From the NCBI GenBank assembly GCA_024195585.1, contig SWBL01000638.1, positions 1-14,250 on the forward strand: DNA of 14,250 nt, given 5' to 3'. The position numbers were made by a program, and so were the translations under genes. Shown here piece by piece: positions 7,201 to 14,250 of the stretch. A model generated the notes under the pieces. It was given only the letters and a program-made list of their open reading frames with translations. It was not told the DNA's origin and made no database searches. Each line of letters starts with the position of its first letter. Position 1 is the stretch's first letter. This DNA comes from Aureobasidium sp. EXF-3400 (lineage: Eukaryota; Ascomycota; Dothideomycetes; Dothideales; Saccotheciaceae).

Positions 7201-9362
7201 CTCAGCCAAAGCGAGAAGGGCGTTGAACAACAGCGAGAAGAACATCACACCTCCTCTGGGGAAAGCTCCAGTGGCAGTCTTTGGCTGATCGTAGAACAGT
7301 GAACCAACAATCAACGCTTGAAAGCCAATTCCTCCCCATTTGCCCATGGTCGCTTGTTTGTCGCCAATCATGACCAAGAACTGTCTTTTAGTACAGGCCA
7401 TGACCTGCTTTGGGAAGGAAACCTCATAGTTCTTCTTTTTGGTCGCTTTCGTCTGAGCATTGTGTCTCGCCTCGGTCAATTGCTTAGTCTCTCCTTCAAA
7501 CTCCTCGATCTCTTTGAGGTTGCGTTTCTTCTGTTCGCTCTTCTGGAACAGACGATCAAAGTCTTCGCCAGATCTTGGAATCTTGTCTTCCCAGCCTTCC
7601 CTAACATGTCTCTCGTGCTCGTCGGTCACGGAAGTGATGAAGTCGGCTGACGTCCAACGATCTGGTTGTACAAATCCTAGGTCTTTGAAGTATTTGACTG
7701 CATCCTCGGTGTGTCCAAAGTAGCAGCACTTTCCTTCGTGGAGTAGGATCACCTTGTCGAAGCAGTCGTAGAGTGACTCGCCTGCTTGGTATAGAGCAAC
7801 GGCGGTAGAGATACGAGCCATGTTGGTCAGCGATCTCAAACTCTGTACGTATTCCAAGGCTGTGCTTGCGTCGAGACCTTTTGTGCTGTTATCCCACATT
7901 TGGAATCCACCTTCGAAAAATCAGTTACTGGTAAAAAATTCGAAGAACTTTATCTCAAAAACAAACCTCTGGTTATCATGGCCTCTGCAATGGTGACTCT
8001 CTTTTTCTCTCCGCCAGAAACACCACGAATGTTCTCGTTTCCCACTTTCGTTCCCAGAGTGCTTAGGTACAATTAGCAGAGTCCTGTAGAAAAATAGGTG
8101 TGGTACTTATGCAACGAGACAGCTCGTAGTTCGAGCGTGACATCGATGAAATGGCGTCCTGGACACGGTCTCATCGACGTCAACCAAACATGCAAGACTG
8201 ACTCGCTGAACTTGTACCTTCAGCTTACGCACTGCTCAATCCAGAATAGCTTAGTGACGATTCTCAAAAACTCTTTGACGTATGCTCCTCGAGATTCTCC
8301 TTCCATTCGAGATTCCTTGCCGGGTGTTTTGGTTTCGAGAGCAAAGGACAAGGTGTTCTTGACCGTGATAGTCGCATAGTGCAGATCCTCATCGGGAATG
8401 AACAGGACCTCCCCCTTGTACTTTTTGCCCATTATCTCGGCAGGAGTGCCTCCATAGGTGACATCTCCATCGATGGAAGTATATCCTGCTCGTTGGTTGG
8501 CGAGCGTCTTGAGTAGAGTTGTACAACCAGAACCTGGCCGTCCGAGTACCAATAGCATCTCAGCAGGCTTGATGACACCGCTAAAGTCCGACAAGATTGT
8601 TCTTTCTTGCGGTTTGCCAGCGGCTTTCTTGGGTCCCTTGGACACAAGATTCTTGATCTTTCTGGGAAGACCGAGGAAGATGTCTCCAACAGTAGGTTGT
8701 AGTGCGGCACCAAGTCCAACACCTCGTACTGTGAGATTCTTGAAGACTAAGCCAACATGTCTGGTCTTCTCCTCCTCGGAGTGTGCCTGTCTGGTCTTGC
8801 CAAACATGCGTGACATCAGGCGGTCGATCTCGTTTCTCTCATCTTCGTCTTCTTTTGTCTGTTCTCTGCTTAGACCACCACTCTGACTTGTTCTTCTGCG
8901 GGAGAGAGTACGGAAGAAGTCTTCCTCGGTCATTTGCCCGGATAGCTTTGGTCGTGATTTTGTTGTCGTCTTGACGGGAGCAAAGGATGGATCTTGTTCG
9001 GCTGGTCGCTTCTCGACGGTCTCTGGTGCCTCAACTTCTTCGGTGGGATGATACAGCATGTCGGCGTGATTGGGAGATGCTTCCGCGTCTGACGGTATGG
9101 CAGTCTCTCCGGAAGACCTAGAGGTTTGACTCGGTTCGTGCAGAGGTATAGCGACCTCATCGTTGGGTGTGGTACCAGGATGCCAGGAGAGATATGTATC
9201 GTCATGTTGCCGTGACCTCTGCGGGTGTTCATCTATCCTTCCTGACGAAGGTATGTAGCTAGTATATGAGTGGGCTCTTGATTCCTGTTGTCTCAATGAT
9301 GCTGCTGGCGTTTCTATCCATCCTCCTGGCAGTGTTTCGGTATGTGGTGTGGGGCGATCCAT
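4291..9362 (-). CDS. Full-size ABCG/PDR-type multidrug ABC transporter, Snq2/AtrB-like
   Basis: A plasma-membrane ATP-driven efflux pump of the pleiotropic drug resistance family with (NBD-TMD)x2 layout. Exons 9362-8233, 8061-7967, 7910-4910 and 4852-4291 total 4788 nt, giving 1595 aa. NBD1 has Walker [10 protein letters not shown] (274-282, with Cys280 for Lys), signature VSGGEKKR (391-398), Walker B region WDNSTKGLD (414-422, Asn for Glu) and Tyr449 where the switch His would be. NBD2 has canonical Walker [10 protein letters not shown] (974-982), [12 protein letters not shown] (about 1100-1111) and H-loop CTIHQPSS (His1137), but a degenerate signature LNPEQRKRL (about 1079-1087). This one-active-site asymmetry is normal for the family. 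TMD1 spans about 600-864, TMD2 about 1278-1560. The last extracellular loop has CGFCQ (1513-1517) and the tail is Lys/Gln-rich. Introns are 8062-8232, 7911-7966 and 4853-4909. The substrate cannot be read from sequence, and Snq2-group placement is by motif resemblance only. Confidence 0.95.
8062..8232 (-). other. Structured 171-nt intron 1 of the ABC transporter
   Basis: Placed by protein continuity: exon 1 ends ...LFWIE plus CA, and exon 2 gives C then TLGTKVGNE, restoring the family's WIEHTLGT. The donor is GTGCGT, with a TGCTAAT branch just before the acceptor CCTAAG (an AAG acceptor). It is about three times longer than most introns here and holds three inverted repeats: 8205-8210/8219-8224 (GCTGAA/TTCAGC), 8139-8149/8171-8181 (11 bp, one G-T mismatch) and 8114-8118/8123-8127 (ACGAG/CTCGT). 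Confidence 0.8.
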
Positions 9363-10087
9363 GATTAAATCAATATATCAAAAACGATCAACTAGTTGCG
9401 GTCGCCTCCCAAAGCGAGGGCGGATCGAATTGTAGAACTGCTTCAGAAGCTGGAATTCATGCAATGCGAGCGTGACATGTAAACAATTGCAACAAAAGAA
9501 GCCGAAAGAGGGAGGAAACCACACCTTACCTACTCGCTCCTACCTATATTCTACGATGAGAGTCGTGCATGCCAGAACATATTGGTGTTTATCATGACGA
9601 CACAGAATATGCACGTTGAACGGCACACAAGATGGCGGACTTTGTTTGCGAACACGGAACTCCGTACCGGATATCTCTTATAGAGCAGTCTAGACTTGTT
9701 ATAGAGCATAGATGGATCGATGTGGGGTAAACTCGCAGAGAGGTTGCCGGCTGTGCTGTGATACCACGTATACTGCGTTCTATAAGTCAGCCTTTCCGTT
9801 TGAGCCTCAATTGATGCCGAGTGCTTGGTGTCTTCAATGATCTGCGATTGAGGATCTGTCAACGGAAAGCCTCACAGGTCACCACCAGATTGCTACGCGG
9901 GTTGAGGATTGGCAAAATGGCGCTTGTCACGGCAAGGCTTTTAGGACTTGCGACAACCAGCCACGCGGCGTGACTATCTCATGATGCTAACATCCTCAGG
10001 ATGTGGTTAGCAGCGAAACATGTGTGCTTGTCGGTTATCAGAAGATAGGTATTATTTGAAGCCACTACAACGATAAGGAGTATTCCT
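9363..10087 (-). promoter_or_regulatory. Promoter region of the ABC transporter, and 3' flank of the TAPT1-family gene
   Basis: No gene is supported here; a 103-codon minus ORF at 9551-9862 has no recognisable feature. About 295-350 bp upstream of the transporter start lies a compact group: CGG-AACT-CCG at 9655-9664 followed by TACCGG, TTATAGAGCA at 9678-9687 and again at 9699-9708 (21-bp period), with the palindrome AGTCTAGACT (9687-9696) between them. CGG triplets are the half-sites of Zn2Cys6 regulators, the usual controllers of fungal PDR pumps, so a regulatory role is plausible but inferred. At 9986-10011 an imperfect hairpin (GCTAAC...GTTAGC) lies about 80 bp past the stop of the upstream minus gene. 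TTACCTACTCGCT at 9526-9538 recurs at 14202. Confidence 0.45.
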
Positions 10088-12844
10088 CTACCATATCCTC
10101 TTCGCAGCCATCATATATCTATCCACGCCATCAAGTTTCAATTCTCCTTTGGCCTTCTCTTTGCCTTTCGCTTCTCTGTCCCTCAGATTCTTGAGACCTT
10201 CAGGGTCGTCTTCATAAATCCATCGACGCTTGTCTTCATCCACTTCGACGGCTCCCCAGCCACCAACCCTGCGACCTTGAGTGTCGAAATTCTGCTTTTT
10301 GTGCTCCTGCATCTTCATCTTGCGATAACGAGTGCGTGAGAAACTCAACAAGAGCATACCAAGCAGGAGTTTGAACGCGAGTAGGATAAGGTAAATGATA
10401 AGGAAGAAGACGAGCATAGTACCCAGAGCGATTGCGTCGTCGATTGTCCAAAAGCTCCAGGAGCTGGCACCAGTGACGGCGTCAGCACCTGCTCCAAAGG
10501 ACGATCGACCCAAGGCCCTTCTAAAGATCTGATCAATGTGCGCGAGCGCAGCCGTGGTAGAGGGTGAGGTCTCTCCAGACGCTGACTCTAATGCGATCGA
10601 TGTAGCAGTCGAAGGCATAGGCAGCGGCATGTGTGTAGCGATGAACATGTGGTAGGTCTGCACCGAGGCGCGGATGAAGAGACAAGAAAGCGGGAGTACA
10701 GGAAGACCAAGTCGCTTGGTTAGATTTTGATCAGCAAAAGCATGTGAGTAATAATCTTTCGTCAGAACATCCAGAAAACGACCATAAAGACTCGGCTTGA
10801 TATTGTTGAACTTCGAGATGTATGCATGTTTGACCCAGTCGACAATCATCTCACTGCCAATGACAGTCACGAATGGCCCGAAAATTTGACCAAAGCCTGT
10901 AGGAAACATGTTGAAGGCTTGTGGAAGGATGCTCGTACTTTGGATAGGTGAGCCTGTCGAGTTTGGGCTGAAGGTGGTCGTCGAGCCGCTACTGGATGAA
11001 CTCATATTCAGACCTCCAACCTCAACGATATTGCGCAGAGCGATGATGAGTAACATGAGCCAAAGCTGGAATCTCTCGACTACATCTGCGCAAGTCAGCT
11101 GGAATAGGTTTTCTTTCTCAAATTTCTTGAAGACGGTTCCTTTGATCTCCACAAACTGGTTAGACATCAAAAGTGTAAGCAGAGCATTTGAGTAGGAGTT
11201 GACAGCAACGTTGAGCGCGATGACCTGGTAGAAGAGCATAGCTGCATGTGCGACATTGTAAGCCAGAGCAAGTATGAACATGCCTAGAGGTAGCAGGATC
11301 TTGCTGCGGCCATTGGGCTTGCGCTCGAGAGTTTCTTTTGAAAACAGACATTCAATGATGTCTTGACCTATAGCTGACAGAAGGCGGTCAAACACCTCCA
11401 GAACATTGTAGATGACATACAGTTTGATGGCAGCCTGCCCACGAATCTTGTGGTACATGCGGCTGGCATCAAACTGCACCAGAATCATACAGCTGATGAT
11501 GATCAACGCTCCATGTAGCAGATCGGCCTTATGGTTTGGAAGCAGAGCGGAAGGTGTAGACTTGGAACGTCTGTGACGATACAGGGGATTTGGAATCTTG
11601 AGTTTGGGCGGCATTTGTTGAAAGCGCGTCGAGTTAGTGTCATCATGACCATCTAATGGTATAGAAGTGTTTGCAGGAGCAGAGGCAGGGTCGATCAAAG
11701 GTGAACTGAGAGAGCTTCTGCGAGAAGGGTTGGCGGAGGGTGGCTGCGTTCTACGGTGCCAGACACGGCCCAATCCGGAGTATATGAAGGAGCTGATATC
11801 TCTGAACTCCTTGATCATGCTTTGGACCCACCACTTTATGAGGATACCAATAGCCTTCAAAAATCTTAGGGGCAAGATAGTAAAGGTATATAGCCAGGCG
11901 TCCAGACATGCCAAGGCGCCGAAGACTAGAGTCTGCTCCAGCTGAGGTGGTAGGGCTAGAAAGTTGTATAGGCGCTCGAATTTTGCCTTTGAAGACTCGT
12001 ATGGGAAGTCGCTGCTTGCCGAGCGATGTATGTAGAGAGCTGATGGACGTTCCGAGGAGAGTTCAAGCTGGAGGTAGGTGGGTAAGGAGAGAGGCGGAAC
12101 TGGAATGGTGGCAGGCATCGGAGACGGCAGCGAGTCGGACATAGACGAGAGTTTGAGGGCTTCAGCACCTTGGTTGTATTCTGAACCCTTCAAATTCAGA
12201 GTAGGGCGTCTGGTTCTTGAGGTATCTTTATTCTCGATGGGATTCCTCGGTATCTGAGCCGACGAAGGCTTACGCTTGATGACGGGGGTCGAGTTTGAGC
12301 GGCCACCTGCAGTAGGTCTCGACACGGTCGGCGGAGGACGGCCATTCTGTGTGGGTAGATTCGTGGTTTCTGGTACTGAGACCAGTTCCTTGGTGGAGAT
12401 GCCCAATGCATTCGGTTTCGCGATATGCTCATCGGTCAAAGGTGGGATTTCTTCGATCGGATTCTTCACAGCACGTAGTGGTAGTGACTCAGGCGAAGAG
12501 ATCAGGTCTTGCATCTGGGCTGCCGACAGCTTGAGAGTGGGGGATGGTGAGAGCAGCTTTCCATTGCTGGCGTTTGTTTCTAGCAGTCGAGCTACTACTG
12601 TTGTTGGAGTGATTGCAGGGCTAGTCGATCGCTCGGACAGACCGTCGAGACCGGGGCTTGTTGAGTCAAGGTCGGCGGTATACGAGTTGGTACCATGCTC
12701 GGTGATTGGAGACAGAGCTGGCGTGGGCAGTTGTTCCTGAGTTGCAATCCCATTCGCCTCGCTACTGTCTGGCGTACTCTCCTTCATCGCAAGTCTGTGA
12801 ATCGCATTGTCTTGTTGCACACATTCAAATGGACCAGCCATCAA
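10088..12844 (-). CDS. EMP65: TAPT1 / Emp65-family integral ER membrane protein (DUF747), 918 aa
   Basis: Single-exon gene of the eukaryotic TAPT1 family (transmembrane anterior posterior transformation 1; yeast Emp65). Yeast Emp65 works with the SUN-domain protein Slp1 in the ER to protect soluble proteins from degradation; the same role here is inference. Residues 1-290 are a Ser/Pro/Thr-rich, probably disordered N-terminus. The conserved core starts near 291 (RLYNFLALP) and contains the hallmarks QFDASRMYHKIRGQAAIKLY (457-476) and FDRLLSAIGQDI (485-496), FKKFEKENLFQL (572-583), and the SEMIVDWVKHAYISKFN segment (664-680). Hydrophobic segments lie near 305-326, 442-457, 517-545, 593-606, 651-665, 712-727 and 805-834. 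A low-complexity Ser-rich insertion lies near 614-640. The C-terminal tail is highly charged and cytosol-like, ending KRIW then TAG. It diverges from the RING gene across 137 bp. The start at 12844 is the first Met; the family N-terminus is too variable to confirm it. Confidence 0.92.
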   Translation of the reverse strand: MMAGPFECVQQDNAIHRLAMKESTPDSSEANGIATQEQLPTPALSPITEHGTNSYTADLDSTSPGLDGLSERSTSPAITPTTVVARLLETNASNGKLLSPSPTLKLSAAQMQDLISSPESLPLRAVKNPIEEIPPLTDEHIAKPNALGISTKELVSVPETTNLPTQNGRPPPTVSRPTAGGRSNSTPVIKRKPSSAQIPRNPIENKDTSRTRRPTLNLKGSEYNQGAEALKLSSMSDSLPSPMPATIPVPPLSLPTYLQLELSSERPSALYIHRSASSDFPYESSKAKFERLYNFLALPPQLEQTLVFGALACLDAWLYTFTILPLRFLKAIGILIKWWVQSMIKEFRDISSFIYSGLGRVWHRRTQPPSANPSRRSSLSSPLIDPASAPANTSIPLDGHDDTNSTRFQQMPPKLKIPNPLYRHRRSKSTPSALLPNHKADLLHGALIIISCMILVQFDASRMYHKIRGQAAIKLYVIYNVLEVFDRLLSAIGQDIIECLFSKETLERKPNGRSKILLPLGMFILALAYNVAHAAMLFYQVIALNVAVNSYSNALLTLLMSNQFVEIKGTVFKKFEKENLFQLTCADVVERFQLWLMLLIIALRNIVEVGGLNMSSSSSGSTTTFSPNSTGSPIQSTSILPQAFNMFPTGFGQIFGPFVTVIGSEMIVDWVKHAYISKFNNIKPSLYGRFLDVLTKDYYSHAFADQNLTKRLGLPVLPLSCLFIRASVQTYHMFIATHMPLPMPSTATSIALESASGETSPSTTAALAHIDQIFRRALGRSSFGAGADAVTGASSWSFWTIDDAIALGTMLVFFLIIYLILLAFKLLLGMLLLSFSRTRYRKMKMQEHKKQNFDTQGRRVGGWGAVEVDEDKRRWIYEDDPEGLKNLRDREAKGKEKAKGELKLDGVDRYMMAAKRIW

Positions 12845-12981
12845 TGTGTTTACACAAGAAAGGCAGGAGTGAATAACGCGTGTCTGTGCTGCCTACGGAT
12901 TTAATCTCATATAAACGCCGTGTATTACACCTTCCTCTCGAACCATCTCACCTGCTTTCCATACAATCCAATCACACAATC
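12845..12981. promoter_or_regulatory. Shared divergent promoter between the TAPT1-family gene and the RING gene
   Basis: Only 137 bp separate the two start codons, so both transcripts must start in or near this gap. Visible motifs are TGTTTACA at 12847-12854 (forkhead-type core), ACGCGT at 12876-12881 (MluI cell-cycle-box core), TATAAA at 12911-12916 on the plus strand, and CCAAT at 12968-12972 just upstream of the RING ATG. Motif identity is seen; binding is inference. Confidence 0.55.
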
Positions 12982-13687
12982 ATGTCCGGCTACGAGGGTC
13001 AGTCCGAACCACTGTTCCGAGTCCGCTGAATATCGCTCACTGTTCTCAGTTGAACACAACATCAAGGAAGAGAAGAAGGACGAGGCACCACCCCGCCGCC
13101 CCGATCTGTCCACCTTCTTCACCACCCTTGATCTCGTTGACACCAGTGGAGATCGCCATCCTCAAAATGCACACTCCCTTCCTCTCCCTGGCGATGTTTC
13201 GGCAGCTTTCCGCAGTCTCGCAAACGCCTTTTCCATGATGCAAGGCGGCGGCCATGGCCATTCGCAAGACAACACCGATGAACTGTTATCCCGCATGGTC
13301 GAAGAGTTGATGCAAGAATCGGAAAATCCTCCAAGAGAGGTCAAGGGTGTATCAGACGAGTTTCTCGCTCAGTTGGACAGAGTGCCCAAATCGAGCTTGA
13401 AGGACAAGGACTGTCCTATCTGCGGCAACCCTTTCCTTGATGGTGAGTTGCAATATGCATGAACACACACGGTTATCATGGCTTACTGATGTTATGTATC
13501 AGATCCTCACCCGCTTGTTGTTCAGCTTCCCTGCCACAAGGACCATCTCTTCGACCTCGAATGCATCACCCCCTGGCTCAAGCTAAATCCTACCTGCCCC
13601 CTCGACCGAAAAGAGCTGGTCAAGAAGAGGGCCCCTACACCTCCTCCGGACGAGGAAGACGGAGAATACGACGACATGTATGCATGA
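12982..13687 (+). CDS. Small RING-type zinc-binding protein, putative E3 ubiquitin ligase, 197 aa
   Basis: Exons 12982-12997, 13050-13442 and 13503-13687 sum to 594 nt. Introns are 52 nt (GTCAGT...CTCAG) and 60 nt (GTGAGT, ACTGAT branch, ATCAG). Splicing gives MSGYEVEHNIKEEKKDEAPP..., then RPDLSTFFTTLDLVDT, a region like that in other fungal RING proteins. A Gly/His-rich linker (71-76) and a helical stretch (81-97) precede the C-terminal RING at about 127-173: C127-PI-C130, C147, H148/H151, C157, W161 and C168-PLD171. Compared with the usual C-x-H-xx-H-xx-C...CPxC pattern, Asp154 stands where the second His is expected and Asp171 replaces the last Cys. The protein ends in an acidic tail (DEEDGEYDD). 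RING proteins usually recruit E2 enzymes; the substrate is unknown. An unspliced frame opening at 12920 is rejected as it replaces the N-terminus with non-family sequence. Confidence 0.88.
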
Positions 13688-14146
13688 TCTTGGTTACGCT
13701 GTTTAGCACTTCGACTTGCGCAACTTGGAAGATACGCTTAGCTCTATTGAGAAAGAGCACTTATGATTTGGAATGTACCCGTCAGAGTCTGAACACATCG
13801 AAGCTGCGACTCTGCATACTCTTGAGGACGTCTGCTTTGAACCTACAATGCAGCTCGTAGCCGTTGCCTCCAGGATCTTGCGCCTCACTCTGATATCTAC
13901 GTCTCAAGCCAATATCCAGCATACCGCATTACACTGCATCATCCACATGCCACAGATTCCGCAGGGATGGACACTATACGGCTGGCTTCTGATGATCAGA
14001 TCCAGGGACATATCGCATGTCAGCTGGCTCCCGCAAAAGCCCGAAGCTCCATCACCTGAGCTCCCTCCCGCTACAAGCTTCCTTGCCACCTGTAACTCCC
14101 TCAACCTTTATATTTGAACAATGCCATGTCCCTCCCACCCAAAAAA
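13688..14146. other. 3' flank of the RING gene, no gene supported
   Basis: ORFs of 60-114 codons occur on both strands (the longest plus one at 13773-14117), but none shows a recognisable motif or exon structure. The stretch probably holds the 3'UTR and terminator of the RING gene. A short A-run (AAAAAA, 14141-14146) sits directly before the tRNA-like element. Confidence 0.5.
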
Positions 14147-14250
14147 GCCGCGGTGGTGCAGTGGTCAGCACACCCGACCTGGTATCCTAAGTTCCTATTC
14201 GTTACCTACTCGCTTACCTAAGTTCCTAAAACTCTCTCTCGAGGGTCGGG
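14147..14250 (+). tRNA. tRNA-like element, 5' half, cut by window end (tRNA gene with intron, or tRNA-derived SINE)
   Basis: From 14147 the sequence reads as a tRNA 5' half: acceptor strand GCCGCGG, T8-G9, D-stem GTGC with loop AGTGGTCA closing on GCAC, A26, then anticodon-stem strand CCCGA. It matches the pol III A-box pattern TGGYNNAGTGG. The window's last five bases (TCGGG) can pair with CCCGA, which would leave an inserted stretch of about 65 nt, a plausible intron at the normal tRNA position. Against a normal gene, the base after C32 would be C rather than the near-universal T33. The inserted part carries a 12-bp direct repeat CCTAAGTTCCTA (14186-14197, 14217-14228). The B-box and acceptor 3' strand would lie outside the window, so amino-acid identity is not assigned. 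Confidence 0.45.

Noticed and set aside
5236..7723. Plus-strand ORFs antisense to the ABC transporter (for example 5236-5631, 6313-6834, 7318-7650)
   Set aside because: They are shadows of a coding frame with clear ABC motifs, without independent motifs or splice structure.
8220..8233. ABC exon 1 running unspliced to a stop at 8220 (ending QCVS)
   Set aside because: It would truncate NBD1 before the signature; splicing at 8232/8062 restores the conserved WIEHTLGT and the total frame.
9551..9862. 103-codon minus ORF in the ABC promoter
   Set aside because: No recognisable motif, placed across candidate promoter elements, composition not convincingly coding.
12920..12981. Upstream start of the RING gene at 12920 in the unspliced frame
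   Set aside because: The spliced start at 12982 gives a compact N-terminus and good donor, branch and acceptor sites; the unspliced version adds leader-like sequence.
13773..14117. 114-codon plus ORF downstream of the RING gene
   Set aside because: No motif, no splice signals and low-information sequence; more likely 3' flank.
1..14250. CRISPR arrays, bacterial operons, insertion sequences, rRNA genes, biosynthetic or defence clusters
   Set aside because: Gene structure is eukaryotic with introns, no regularly spaced repeat array, transposase or rRNA sequence was seen, and the four intact genes are functionally unrelated.

Overview
This window looks like nuclear DNA of a filamentous ascomycete (Pezizomycotina; the class cannot be fixed by eye). 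The support is short GT-AG introns (52-60 nt) with CTRAC-like branch points, a fungal PDR-type ABC transporter, an ATP-type PEP carboxykinase with a fungal N-terminus, a TAPT1/Emp65-family membrane protein, and a gene remnant whose stop codons look like the work of repeat-induced point mutation (RIP).

Layout, left to right. (a) 1-759, minus: 5' part of a phosphoenolpyruvate carboxykinase gene, cut by the window edge, with one ordinary and one unusually long, hairpin-rich intron. (b) 760-3090: a long stretch with no convincing gene. It holds the pck leader and promoter (with an inverted pair of CCAAT boxes) and, at its right end, a pyrimidine-rich leader with a possible 5'UTR intron for the next gene. 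(c) 3091-4239, plus: a small lysine/arginine-rich ORF (90 aa) continuing into a tandemly repeated, stop-riddled pseudogene. Every stop on the best composite reading path is TAG or TAA, as expected from CAG/CAA hit at CpA. (d) 4291-9362, minus: a complete four-exon full-size ABCG/PDR drug-efflux pump of 1595 aa. (e) 9363-10087: its promoter, with a compact group of CGG/CCG triplets, direct repeats and a palindrome. (f) 10088-12844, minus: an intronless 918-aa TAPT1/Emp65-family ER membrane protein. (g) 12982-13687, plus: a three-exon small RING protein (197 aa) with Asp at two zinc-ligand positions, divergent from (f) across a 137-bp shared promoter. (h) 13688-14250: downstream sequence, then the 5' half of a tRNA-like element cut by the window end.

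The genes do not form a pathway or cluster: gluconeogenesis, xenobiotic efflux, ER membrane organisation and ubiquitin-type chemistry are unrelated housekeeping or stress roles. I see no evidence for a wholly new multi-gene system. The parts most worth a second look are the RIP-like tandem gene at 3091-4239, the two structured long introns, the Asp-substituted RING, and the tRNA-like element at the right edge.
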